In this document: one piece after another, positions 16,671 to 23,886 of the stretch
Numbering within the stretch: the stretch's first letter is position 1
Layout of the letters: each line of letters begins with the position of its first letter
Origin: Candidatus Nitrosopumilus sp.
Lineage (GTDB): Archaea > Thermoproteota > Nitrososphaeria > Nitrososphaerales > Nitrosopumilaceae
Direction of reading: 5' to 3'
Assembly: GCA_028351415.1 (NCBI GenBank)
Contig: JAOMJV010000011.1
Span: 1-37,846 of the forward strand
Length of the DNA: 37,846 nt
Program-made: the position numbers and the translations under genes
Notes under the pieces: generated by a model
Databases searched by the model: none
What the model saw: the letters and a program-made list of their open reading frames with translations, nothing else
What the model was told of the DNA's origin: nothing

Positions 16671-16811
16671 TCATGAATTATTTTTATGCCTATGATTGTA
16701 ATGACATCTCTTGTTACAGAACCATTCTAGACCTGCTAGATATTCTACATTGTCACATTTACCGCAAAATGTACATTTTATGAAATGTTTCATTTTTTTC
16801 TCATTGGTCAT
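16671..16811 (-). CDS. 46-residue zinc-binding protein
   Basis: This short frame begins with ATG at 16811 and ends with TGA. It encodes a basic protein with CTFCGKC at 13-19, then CNKRCHYNH at 32-40 and a final His at 42. The CxxCxxC and CxxxCH spacing is that of a small treble-clef or zinc-ribbon domain. No family is assigned, but the ordered Cys/His pairs in so short a frame make chance unlikely. It is followed by a paired hairpin region and then nurA on the same strand. Confidence 0.6.
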   Translation of the reverse strand: MTNEKKMKHFIKCTFCGKCDNVEYLAGLEWFCNKRCHYNHRHKNNS

Positions 16812-16952
16812 ATTAAAAAAAAGTTTTTCAACCATTAGAGTGTCGTTATGTCTAAATGTTCTTTTTTAAAATACACCTAAATTTTAAAATCTGTTGATTT
16901 TGGTCAATTTTTAGACTAGAATTAATTAAGAGATCTTTTCTAATATGGTTAC

Positions 16953-17771
16953 TTGAAAAAAATTGGTTTATTGGGATGTGGTGTAATTGGTACTCAAATT
17001 GCACTTGCAATTGACACTGGTAGAATTCCTGGAGTTTTAACTCATGTTTACGATGATTCTAAAGATGCTTCAAGTTTACTTGTTTCAAAATTAAATAATA
17101 AACCTGAAATTGTTGAGAATTCTCATTTACTTTCTTCACATTCTGTTAATATTGTAGTTGAGGCAGCTTCTCAAAATGCTGTAAGGGATGATGGGTTGAG
17201 TATTTTACAAAATAAACGTGATTTTATGATTATGAGTGTTGGTGCATTGCTGGATGAATCGATTTATGATATTCTGTACGATGCATGTGAACATTTTAAA
17301 AAAACAATTTATCTTCCTTCTGGTGCCATTGCTGGCTTGGATGGAATTAAGTCCATTAAAGATGAATTAGAATCTGTATCCATTACCACTACAAAACATC
17401 CTCGTTCGTTAAAGGGTGCAAAGTTTTTTGAAAATTCTACTATTGATTTAGATTCTATTGACTCTTCAACAATTATTTTTGAAGGTAATGCTCGTGACGC
17501 TGTTTCTTTATTTCCTGCAAACATCAATGTGGCTGCACTTGTATCTTTATCTGGAATTGGCAGTGATAAAACAAATGTAAAAATTATTGCAGATCCTAAT
17601 ACTGACAAAAATACTCATCACATTGAAGCCATCGGAAAATCAGGAAAAATGACATTTACTATTGAAAATATGCCCGATTCTGAAAATCCTAAAACTAGCA
17701 GATTAGCTATTTTATCTGCAATTGAAACGTTGAGGCAATATTGTTCAGATGATATTCAAATTGGTACTTGA
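16953..17771 (+). CDS. nadX: L-aspartate dehydrogenase
   Basis: This 272-residue enzyme would oxidise L-aspartate to iminoaspartate with NAD(P), the first step of quinolinate synthesis. It has an N-terminal nucleotide-binding fold, IGLLGCGVIGTQIA near 3-16. The sugar/active-site region PSGAIAGLDGIKS lies near 121-133, and VAALVSLSGIGSDKT with IADPNTDKNTHHIEA near 190-230 fits the C-terminal domain with the catalytic His. The start is TTG with no clear Shine-Dalgarno. Being next to nadA, with nadC nearby, makes this assignment strong and indicates that oxygen-dependent NadB is not used. Confidence 0.9.
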   Translation: MKKIGLLGCGVIGTQIALAIDTGRIPGVLTHVYDDSKDASSLLVSKLNNKPEIVENSHLLSSHSVNIVVEAASQNAVRDDGLSILQNKRDFMIMSVGALLDESIYDILYDACEHFKKTIYLPSGAIAGLDGIKSIKDELESVSITTTKHPRSLKGAKFFENSTIDLDSIDSSTIIFEGNARDAVSLFPANINVAALVSLSGIGSDKTNVKIIADPNTDKNTHHIEAIGKSGKMTFTIENMPDSENPKTSRLAILSAIETLRQYCSDDIQIGT

Positions 17772-17772
17772 T

Positions 17773-17835
17773 ATGGCAAAACTTGCCACCTTTACGGACT
17801 TTTTGGAAAATTCTGGACTATTCCATATTCTTTAA
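17773..17835 (+). other. 20-codon open frame between nadX and nadA
   Basis: ATG at 17773 directly follows the nadX stop and reads 20 codons to TAA, ending inside the nadA TATA-like box. It contains the palindrome at 17774-17788. It might be a leader peptide, but chance is equally likely at this length. Confidence 0.2.
17774..17788. promoter_or_regulatory. Palindrome TGGCAA-N3-TTGCCA upstream of nadA
   Basis: This is a perfect 6-3-6 inverted repeat, GC-richer than its surroundings. It lies about 45 bases upstream of the nadA TATA-like TTTAAAT (17831-17837). It is a good candidate operator for an NAD-synthesis regulator or a short RNA stem at the end of nadX. Confidence 0.45.
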
Positions 17836-17837
17836 AT
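17831..17837 (+). promoter_or_regulatory. TATA-like box of nadA
   Basis: TTTAAAT is centred about 31 bases before the ATG at 17865, giving nadA its own promoter separate from nadX. Confidence 0.4.
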
Positions 17838-17864
17838 CTTCATCAGTTCAATTTTTGATGAATT

Positions 17865-18821
17865 ATGTTGGTTCAGGATACTTCATTTTTAAAAAATGAA
17901 ATTATGCGACTTAAAAAAGAAAAGGATGTAGTAATTTTGGCTCATAATTATGAAATTCCTGATGTGCAGGATGTAGCTGATTTTACGGGTGATTCCCTAG
18001 GATTATCAAAACTGGCTGCAACAGTTCATCAAAAAACAATTCTGTTTTGTGGTGTTCATTTTATGGCTGAAACAGCTGCCATCATTAGTCCTGAGAAACG
18101 GGTACTACTACCTGCTTTAGAAGCTGGTTGTTCTTTATCTGATTCAATTACTGCTGATGAATTGCGTAATTGGAAAAAACAACATCCTAATGCTATTTCT
18201 GTTGGCTATGTCAATACAACTGCTGAAATTAAATCTGAACTTGATTATTGTTGCACTTCATCAAATGCTGTAAATGTTGTAAACGCAATTCCTAAAGACA
18301 AGGAAATTTTATTTTTACCTGATATGTTTCTTGGTTCTTATGTTGCAAAAATGACTGGAAGAAACAATATGCATATTTGGGCAGGTGAATGTCATGTGCA
18401 TGCAGGAATTACTCCTGAAGATGTTACAAAAAAATTAAATTCAATGAATGATACTGAATTTCTTATTCATCCTGAATGCAGTTGTACAACACCTATGATG
18501 TATGATGTTGCTGATGGTAGTTATGAAAATAACAAAGTTTCAATTCTTTCAACTGAAGGGATGTTAAATTACGCTAGTGAATCTAAATCGAAAAATTTTG
18601 TTGTTGCAACTGAAACTGGAATATTATATAAAATGAAAAAAGACAATCCTGATAAGACATTCATTCCTGCATCCGAAAAAGCTGAATGTGAGTATATGAA
18701 AATGATTACTCTTGAAAAAGTATACGATGCTTTAGTACATGAGAAAAATGTTATTACTGTTCCAAAGAAAATTGCAGACAAGGCTCGTTTAGCAATTAAC
18801 CGAATGCTTGAAATTAGTTAG
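17865..18821 (+). CDS. nadA: Quinolinate synthase NadA
   Basis: This 318-residue iron-sulfur enzyme condenses iminoaspartate with dihydroxyacetone phosphate to quinolinate. It begins with the typical LKKEKDVVILAHNYEIPDVQDVADFTGDSL. Three cysteines match the [4Fe-4S] ligands: EAGCSLS near 88, WAGECHVHAGI near 175 and EKAECEYMK near 270. HPECSCTT and TEGM sites are also present. Length is normal. The TPR gene starts 3 bases after its stop and is probably in the same transcript. Confidence 0.95.
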   Translation: MLVQDTSFLKNEIMRLKKEKDVVILAHNYEIPDVQDVADFTGDSLGLSKLAATVHQKTILFCGVHFMAETAAIISPEKRVLLPALEAGCSLSDSITADELRNWKKQHPNAISVGYVNTTAEIKSELDYCCTSSNAVNVVNAIPKDKEILFLPDMFLGSYVAKMTGRNNMHIWAGECHVHAGITPEDVTKKLNSMNDTEFLIHPECSCTTPMMYDVADGSYENNKVSILSTEGMLNYASESKSKNFVVATETGILYKMKKDNPDKTFIPASEKAECEYMKMITLEKVYDALVHEKNVITVPKKIADKARLAINRMLEIS

Positions 18822-18824
18822 CAT

Positions 18825-19226
18825 GTGATTATTTTGGTTGGATTGTTTAACCGAATTGCTAAAGATCCTCAATTAAAAATAAATGCTGAAAAATTTAAAA
18901 AATTTAAAAAACTTGTGAAAGCAAAAAAATACCCTGAAGCCTTGAAATTGGGGTTAGATTACCTAGAAAAAGTTCCTTATAATCACGATGTTTTGTTTAC
19001 TCTTGGCGGGATACATTACCTGAAAAACAATTATCCTGATGCAATTTCTTTTTTTGACAGGGCTCTTGAGACTGGAGATTCTGATGTTGAGGTTTTACTT
19101 TTGAAGGCATATTCCCATCAAAAATTACAGGAAAATCAACTTGCAATTGATTGTTGTAAGAAAATTCAAGTACTTGATCCAAAAAATAAATCTGTACCTG
19201 ATTTACTATCTAAATTAAATTTTTAA
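18825..19226 (+). CDS. Small tetratricopeptide-repeat protein
   Basis: This protein is up to 133 residues long and shows two or three TPR units: the segments around YPEALKLGLDYLEKVPYNHDVL, YPDAISFFDRALETGDSDVEVL and QLAIDCCKKIQVLDPKNKSV show the expected helix pairs. The start is uncertain: GTG at 18825 is used here, and TTG at 18843 (before FNRIAKD) is plausible. It lies between nadA and nadC, so a role as a scaffold for NAD synthesis is possible but unproven. Its stop overlaps the convergent nadC stop by 4 bases. Confidence 0.75.
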   Translation: MIILVGLFNRIAKDPQLKINAEKFKKFKKLVKAKKYPEALKLGLDYLEKVPYNHDVLFTLGGIHYLKNNYPDAISFFDRALETGDSDVEVLLLKAYSHQKLQENQLAIDCCKKIQVLDPKNKSVPDLLSKLNF

Positions 19227-20038
19227 ATTTCTAAACTAACATCAATTCCTTTCACTGAATTAGTTATACTTCCAATTGATATGATGTCTACCCCTGTTTT
19301 ACCATATGCTGATATGTTTTTAGAATTAATTCCTCCTGATGCTTCTAGTAGAACTTTATCTCGTAATTTTTTATCTTTGAGAATTATTATTGTTTTTTTA
19401 ATCTGAGATGGTGTAAAATTATCTAACATAATTATTGACGCACCTTCATTTGCTGCAAGAACTGCATCTTTTGTATTTTCAACTTCAACTTCAAATTTTT
19501 TATATTTTTTTTTTGCTTTTTTTATTAATGATGTTATTGAATTTTCAACTGCTATGTGATTATCTTTGATCATTACCATTTCATCTAATCGTAATCTGTG
19601 TTTTTCACCTCCTCCTATCTCTACAGCTTCTTTGTCAAAATATCTTAGTCCTGGGGCTGTTTTCCTTGTTGCATATAGTTTTGTTTTATTTGGAATTTTT
19701 TTCACAAGTTGATTTGTTTGTGTTGCAATACCGCTCATTCTTGTTATGATGTTTAATGCAGTTCTTTCACATGTTAGAATTTTATCTGCATCTCCTGTTA
19801 CTGTCATTATAGTTTGATTCGGTCTTATTTTTGATCCATCTTTAATTATAATTTTTGTTTTACACCCTTTTAATTTGAAAATCTCTTTTGCATATGCTGC
19901 TCCTGCGATGATTGCTTTTTCTCTTGAAATTATTTTTACTAATATTTTCTTTTTTTCTAATAATGCACTTGTAATGTCCCCTTTACCTATATCTTCGGCA
20001 AGAAATTGCACTAATTGTTTTTTGGAATTAAATGACAA
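19223..20038 (-). CDS. nadC: Quinolinate phosphoribosyltransferase
   Basis: This 271-residue enzyme joins quinolinate and PRPP to form nicotinate mononucleotide, completing the de novo branch begun by NadX and NadA. It has AEDIGKGDITSALL near the N-terminus, RMSGIATQTNQLV, the substrate site TRKTAPGLRYFDKEAVEIGGG near 128-148 and HRLRLDEMVMIKDNH near 150-164. The C-terminus has LEASGGINSKNI and GVDIISIGSIT, all family hallmarks. It is transcribed toward nadA with its own upstream region. Confidence 0.95.
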   Translation of the reverse strand: MSFNSKKQLVQFLAEDIGKGDITSALLEKKKILVKIISREKAIIAGAAYAKEIFKLKGCKTKIIIKDGSKIRPNQTIMTVTGDADKILTCERTALNIITRMSGIATQTNQLVKKIPNKTKLYATRKTAPGLRYFDKEAVEIGGGEKHRLRLDEMVMIKDNHIAVENSITSLIKKAKKKYKKFEVEVENTKDAVLAANEGASIIMLDNFTPSQIKKTIIILKDKKLRDKVLLEASGGINSKNISAYGKTGVDIISIGSITNSVKGIDVSLEI

Positions 20039-20083
20039 TATTATGATTAAATATTAATTTGATTTTAAAGATTTATAATTTTT

Positions 20084-20272
20084 TTATGTTACTTTAATTG
20101 CATATTTGCCGCTAGCTGTAATTTTTAATGTATCTGCAATTTTTGAATTTGAAGGATCAACAATTAGTACAACTCCACTCCAATCTGGTGTTAAATCTGA
20201 TGATTTACAAGCTGGACAAACTTTTTCTGTTGTTACGTGTTTACATTTTCTACATGCCATTTCTCGTGCCAT
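20084..20272 (-). CDS. spt4: RNA polymerase subunit E'' / transcription elongation factor Spt4
   Basis: This 62-residue zinc protein has CRKCKHVTTEKVCPACKSSDLTPDWSG: two CxxC pairs near 7-10 and 19-22, then the Spt4 core that pairs with the Spt5 NGN domain. Spt4-Spt5 clamps RNA polymerase for processive elongation. It lies one base downstream of the Rpo7 gene, the usual archaeal pairing. Confidence 0.93.
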   Translation of the reverse strand: MAREMACRKCKHVTTEKVCPACKSSDLTPDWSGVVLIVDPSNSKIADTLKITASGKYAIKVT

Positions 20273-20273
20273 C

Positions 20274-20867
20274 TTAACTTGCCTCTACTTTTGCTTCTTT
20301 TGTTGGCTCACCTGAACCATCAGCTTTTTTAATTTCTTCAGTAATCCATTCGTCTGCACCCAAGAATGGTTGTCTACATGTAATGCCGATTTTACCCATT
20401 GCTGCTGCTTTTCCGAGTGATACTGCTGTAATTCTTGCACGAAGTGTTGAACCTACTTTTAATGTTCTTCCACTTTGATTAGCTAAAATCATTCCAGATT
20501 TTACATCACTCTTAAGATAATCATCCATAACTTGTGATAAGTGGAGTAATGCGTCAGTTGGACCTATTCTTACAAATGCTCCAAAGTCTGTAATGTCTAC
20601 GATTTCCCCTTGAACTATTTCTTGTAATTTTGGATAAAATGTTAATGCCTCAAATTGTACTTTATGGAATGTTCCACCATCTCCTGCAATCATTTTCCCC
20701 ATTTCATCTACTTTAGCATCTAAAATCATGATAATGTAACCTAATTCTGCATTAATCATACTCTCGTACTTTTCTTTAAGAATATCTCTTGCTGCCTTTT
20801 TGAGTGTGGTTCCAAATAATCGTGGAGGAATCCTAACAACATCAACTAGGGTGGATATAGAAAACAC
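20274..20867 (-). CDS. rpo7: DNA-directed RNA polymerase subunit E' (Rpo7)
   Basis: This 197-residue protein has the N-terminal RNP-like tip domain (VVRIPPRLFGTTLKKAARDILKEKYE near 10-35) and a C-terminal S1 domain (GEIVDITDFGAFVRIGPTDALLHLSQVMDDY near 87-117). Rpo7 with Rpo4 forms the stalk that aids open-complex formation and binds nascent RNA. A low-complexity, charged tail (KKADGSGEPTKEAKVEAS) extends past the S1 domain. Spt4 follows directly. Confidence 0.94.
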   Translation of the reverse strand: MFSISTLVDVVRIPPRLFGTTLKKAARDILKEKYESMINAELGYIIMILDAKVDEMGKMIAGDGGTFHKVQFEALTFYPKLQEIVQGEIVDITDFGAFVRIGPTDALLHLSQVMDDYLKSDVKSGMILANQSGRTLKVGSTLRARITAVSLGKAAAMGKIGITCRQPFLGADEWITEEIKKADGSGEPTKEAKVEAS

Positions 20868-20981
20868 TGTTATTTTTGCATAAATTTGAATTTATGAATC
20901 TTTGGGTTAATTATGTTGAATTTCTAAAGATTTTGACTATTTTTCAAATAAAACCCAAATTTTTCCTATCTCTAACTTATC

Positions 20982-20989
20982 TTTAAATA
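20982..20989 (+). promoter_or_regulatory. TATA-like box of the Mrp gene
   Basis: TTTAAATA lies about 28 bases before the ATG at 21014. It overlaps the vicinity of an in-frame TTG at 20990, which argues that 21014 is the true start. Confidence 0.45.
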
Positions 20990-21013
20990 TTGTATTTGAA
21001 TTTTTCATTTCAT

Positions 21014-22159
21014 ATGGTTGGAATCGATCAAGTTTTAGAAAAACTTAGCACTGTCATTGATCCTGATTTAAAAAAAGATATTGTTTCCATGGGCATGATA
21101 AAAAATTTAGAACTTAATGATGGCGATCTTAAATTTACTTTAGAATTAACTACTCCTGCATGTCCTTTCAATGTAGAGATTGAAGATGATGTAAGAAAAG
21201 TAATTGCTGAACTCTCCGATTTAAAGAATTTTGATTTGAACGTAACTGCAAAAGTAATGGAAGGTCGTTCACTTGAAGCTGATACTCAAATGGCAACTGT
21301 CAAAAATATCATTGGTGTTGCTAGTGGAAAAGGTGGAGTTGGTAAATCCACTGTTTCATTAAATTTAGCATTGGCTTTATCTCAAACAGGAGCTAAGGTT
21401 GGCTTACTTGATGCTGATATCTATGGTCCAAGTATTCCTTTGATGTTGGGAATGAAAGATGGTTCTATGGAAGTTGAAGATAATAAACTTCAACCTGCTG
21501 ATTCTAATGGATTAAAGGTTGTTTCATTTGGTTTTTTTGCAGACCAATCTAATCAAGCTGCAATTTACCGTGGTCCAATTATTTCTGGAATTTTAAAACA
21601 ATTTTTAGTTGATACCAATTGGTCTGAATTAGATTATCTAATAGTTGATCTTCCACCTGGTACTGGTGACATACCGTTGACTCTTGCACAAACAATTCCT
21701 ATCACTGGTATTCTTGTAATTACAACTCCACAAGATGTTGCAAGTAATGTTGCAGTCAAAGCAGTTTCTATGTTTGAAAAATTGAATGTTCCTATTATTG
21801 GAGTAATTGAAAATATGAGTCATTTTATTTGTCCAAACTGTGATGAAAAACATTACATCTTTGGTGATGGCGGAGCAAAGAAAATTAGTGAACAATTTAA
21901 CATACCATTTTTAGGTGAAATCCCATTAAATTATGGAATTATGTCTGGTTCTGATTTGGGTAAGCCTATCATGATTACCGATGTTGACTCTCCTAGTGCT
22001 ACTGCTTTTAGAGTAAGTGCAAAAAATGTTGCAGCCCAATGTAGTATTATCGCATCTAATTTACAAGCTGAGATGGAATCTGAAGCATCTGGTGAAGCAT
22101 CTGGTGAAGCATCTGGTGAAGCATCTGGTGAAGCATCTCCTAATAGCACCTCTACTTAA
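21014..22159 (+). CDS. Mrp/NBP35-family iron-sulfur cluster carrier ATPase
   Basis: This 381-residue P-loop protein has an N-terminal MIP18-like (DUF59) domain of about 90 residues with TTPACPFN. The deviant Walker A GKGGVGKST is near 105-113 and DADIYGPSIP follows. A C-terminal CPNC pair (FICPNCDEKH) would hold a shared [4Fe-4S] cluster between two subunits. The family stores and delivers clusters to apo-proteins; clients here could include NadA and the radical-SAM enzyme. The tail carries five GEAS-type repeats, which are unusual and likely disordered. Confidence 0.9.
   Translation: MVGIDQVLEKLSTVIDPDLKKDIVSMGMIKNLELNDGDLKFTLELTTPACPFNVEIEDDVRKVIAELSDLKNFDLNVTAKVMEGRSLEADTQMATVKNIIGVASGKGGVGKSTVSLNLALALSQTGAKVGLLDADIYGPSIPLMLGMKDGSMEVEDNKLQPADSNGLKVVSFGFFADQSNQAAIYRGPIISGILKQFLVDTNWSELDYLIVDLPPGTGDIPLTLAQTIPITGILVITTPQDVASNVAVKAVSMFEKLNVPIIGVIENMSHFICPNCDEKHYIFGDGGAKKISEQFNIPFLGEIPLNYGIMSGSDLGKPIMITDVDSPSATAFRVSAKNVAAQCSIIASNLQAEMESEASGEASGEASGEASGEASPNSTST
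22079..22138 (+). repeat. Five tandem 12-bp units encoding a GEAS tail in Mrp
   Basis: Four exact ggtgaagcatct units follow a variant first unit (tctgaagcatct). They extend the Mrp C-terminus by a Gly-Glu-Ala-Ser linker. Copy number is probably variable by slippage. Confidence 0.8.
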
Positions 22160-22170
22160 TTCCGATTCCT

Positions 22171-22665
22171 GTGAAATTACCTGATTCTTTAAGAGATCAA
22201 TTGAAAATTCCTTTGGGGATATTATTGCCAATTGGTCAAGACAATAAAAGAAATATTCAAAAATATCTTTCAGATAATTCTTACATAATTACAGTTGGAG
22301 ATAGAACTACTGAGAAACTAATTGATTTTGATTTAATTCCATCATTGCAAATTATTGATGGTTTAGAAAAAAGAATAAAACGAGATATTATCAAACTTGG
22401 AGATGCATTTGAATTAAAGATTGATAATCCTGCAGCTGAAATTACTTTGCAAAGTATTGAAATAATTAAAAAAGCATTTACTATGAATTCTCCTATTCGA
22501 TTAACTGTTAATGGTGAAGAAGATTTACTTGTACTGCCTGTTTGTATACATGCTCCAGAAAATTCCGTTATTTTGTATGGTCAACCCAATAAAGGACTAG
22601 TTTTAATACAAATTACTGCAGAAATTAGAAATAAAGCACAAGCATTACTTAATCTAATGAAGTAA
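22171..22665 (+). CDS. GTP-dependent dephospho-CoA kinase (DUF359)
   Basis: This 164-residue protein matches the archaeal DUF359 family, shown in Thermococcus to phosphorylate dephospho-CoA with GTP, the last step of CoA synthesis. Visible motifs are LGILLPIG near 17-24, VGDRTTEKL near 42-50, NPAAEIT near 86-92, VNGEEDLLVLP near 114-124 and YGQPNKG near 138-144. The family's VDGKTxR motif appears as IDGLEKR. The start is GTG 11 bases after the Mrp stop, so the two are likely co-transcribed. Confidence 0.86.
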   Translation: MKLPDSLRDQLKIPLGILLPIGQDNKRNIQKYLSDNSYIITVGDRTTEKLIDFDLIPSLQIIDGLEKRIKRDIIKLGDAFELKIDNPAAEITLQSIEIIKKAFTMNSPIRLTVNGEEDLLVLPVCIHAPENSVILYGQPNKGLVLIQITAEIRNKAQALLNLMK

Positions 22666-22667
22666 TT

Positions 22668-22725
22668 GGGATGTGATGAGACGGTGGCTGTATGATTGAT
22701 GATTACCCCACATAACTTCTGACCC
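22668..22725 (+). ncRNA. Candidate C/D box sRNA
   Basis: In order: GGG (22668-22670), a perfect C box GTGATGA (22673-22679), a weak D' box CTGT (22688-22691), a C' box TTGATGA (22696-22702), a D box CTGA (22719-22722), CCC (22723-22725) and then TTTT. GGG/CCC can form the terminal stem. The overall size of about 58 bases fits archaeal guides for 2'-O-methylation. The D' box is degenerate, and the spacers (8 and 16 bases) depart from the usual 10-12. Confidence 0.5.
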
Positions 22726-22797
22726 TTTTATTACTCATTTTGTAGAATCAAAATCAACTAAACATCTTACAACAATTGACATTTCAAGATAAACATG

Positions 22798-22816
22798 AAT
22801 TATTTCATAAATAATT
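22798..22816. promoter_or_regulatory. Perfect inverted repeat abutting the metalloprotease start
   Basis: AATTATTT-CAT-AAATAATT ends at the base before the ATG at 22817. It may be an operator over the promoter/start region or an mRNA stem controlling initiation. Confidence 0.4.
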
Positions 22817-23194
22817 ATGAAACTTGATCCTGAACTTAAATTAAAAATTTTAGAGAAAGTTGGAGTTTACTCACAAAGGTTTTCAATTTCTGAACCTGTG
22901 ATTTTGTTAGCAACTAAAGAAGTACTTGATGCTCCTAAGGAGATGACTGAAGGTAGACGTACATCTGCTTACAAATACTATGGTGTCTCATATCTTCAGC
23001 ATAATTTAGTTTTTATAAATGTCCGAAAAATTCCTGATGAAAAAACGCTTGAAAACACTATTGTTCATGAATTGATTCATATGCGATTTCCTTACCTTGC
23101 TCATGGAAAAAGATTTAATAAATTAGTCCGACAAGGGCTTCGCGGTAAAACTTTTTCACCATATGCAAAAAGAAGTAAAACTTCGTCTTTTTGA
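22817..23194 (+). CDS. Small zinc metalloprotease, YgjP/SprT-like
   Basis: This 125-residue protein has the zinc motif HELIHMRF (HExxH near 87-91) followed by YLAHGKRFNKLVRQGL, where the second His (about 97) fits the third zinc ligand in the WSS/YgjP/SprT group. The upstream part has YKYYGVSYLQHNLVFIN, a beta-sheet region typical of these minimal gluzincins. It could act on DNA-protein crosslinks or stress proteins; the sequence does not say which. The ATG directly follows a perfect inverted repeat. Confidence 0.75.
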   Translation: MKLDPELKLKILEKVGVYSQRFSISEPVILLATKEVLDAPKEMTEGRRTSAYKYYGVSYLQHNLVFINVRKIPDEKTLENTIVHELIHMRFPYLAHGKRFNKLVRQGLRGKTFSPYAKRSKTSSF

Positions 23195-23317
23195 TTTATA
23201 TTTTTAAGAATTTGTAAACCCTGCAATTGTTGACAGATTATTAATTTGCCTAGTTTCTATTGCCATTTTACTTGACAAATACTATGATGTGTTATTTCTT
23301 AGAATGCTTGACGTATT

Positions 23318-23506
23318 CTATTTCTTTTCTTCAATTACTAAGGTCATATCTAAATCATCTATTTTATCTTGAATTGCTTTTTGTAAAATTTTACTGTGCG
23401 TGTTACAAAATTTAAAATAATTATCTGATGTTTGACAACATCCACAATTCCATTCTGTTTTTTTATCTCCTTCAACTGTCCACTTTGCATATTTTTGTTC
23501 ATCCAT
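23318..23506 (-). CDS. 62-residue Cys-rich protein, unknown
   Basis: This is a small acidic/polar protein with NCGCCQTSD near 20-28 and FCNTHS near 33-38, suggesting a bound metal through CxCC plus CxxH. No family is recognised. It lies downstream of the DUF2024 gene on the same strand with a 56-base gap. A weak 6-bp inverted repeat (23300-23320) overlaps its stop. Confidence 0.6.
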   Translation of the reverse strand: MDEQKYAKWTVEGDKKTEWNCGCCQTSDNYFKFCNTHSKILQKAIQDKIDDLDMTLVIEEKK

Positions 23507-23562
23507 AAAGTTTGTATGTTATTTTAGCCTAAAAACCATTTCTTAAGAAAGAAAAAAAATGT

Positions 23563-23820
23563 TTAAGGACAGCCTTCCATCTTTTGAATGAAATAACCTT
23601 TTGCCTTAATTGCATCTTCTACGGGTTGTGGACAAGTTTGTGAGTGACAGAATGTACATTCATTTGTTGTCATTTCTGCATCTCCTTCTCCTACTTCTTT
23701 TAACCATTCCTTGCCAAATTCAATGGCTTTAGGATGATCTTTTTCACCAGTAATTACATCAAAGTGCATGGTGTGACCATCAGCTGCTTTGACATAAGTG
23801 TCGTATACGTGGATTTCCAT
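23563..23820 (-). CDS. DUF2024 family protein
   Basis: This 85-residue protein starts MEIHVYDTYVKAADG, followed by HTMHFDVIT, which is the DUF2024 pattern. It ends with a Cys cluster (NECTFCHSQTCPQP and final GCP). The family is small, widespread in bacteria and some archaea, and has no firm biochemical role. The CxxC-x4-C arrangement suggests metal binding or redox. Its neighbours, a JAMM peptidase and another Cys-rich small protein, hint at sulfur or metal chemistry without proof. Confidence 0.75.
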   Translation of the reverse strand: MEIHVYDTYVKAADGHTMHFDVITGEKDHPKAIEFGKEWLKEVGEGDAEMTTNECTFCHSQTCPQPVEDAIKAKGYFIQKMEGCP

Positions 23821-23886
23821 GTCTTTACTAAAAAAAGGGGATATTTAATCCAAAAGATGATTCTCTATTATTGTATTTACGCGATA

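Noticed and set aside
22079-22138. CRISPR-like or integration repeat
   Set aside because: It is an in-frame coding repeat (GEAS) without spacers.
23300-23320. Rho-independent terminator for the 62-residue protein gene
   Set aside because: The stem is only 6 bp and no T-run follows on the minus strand.
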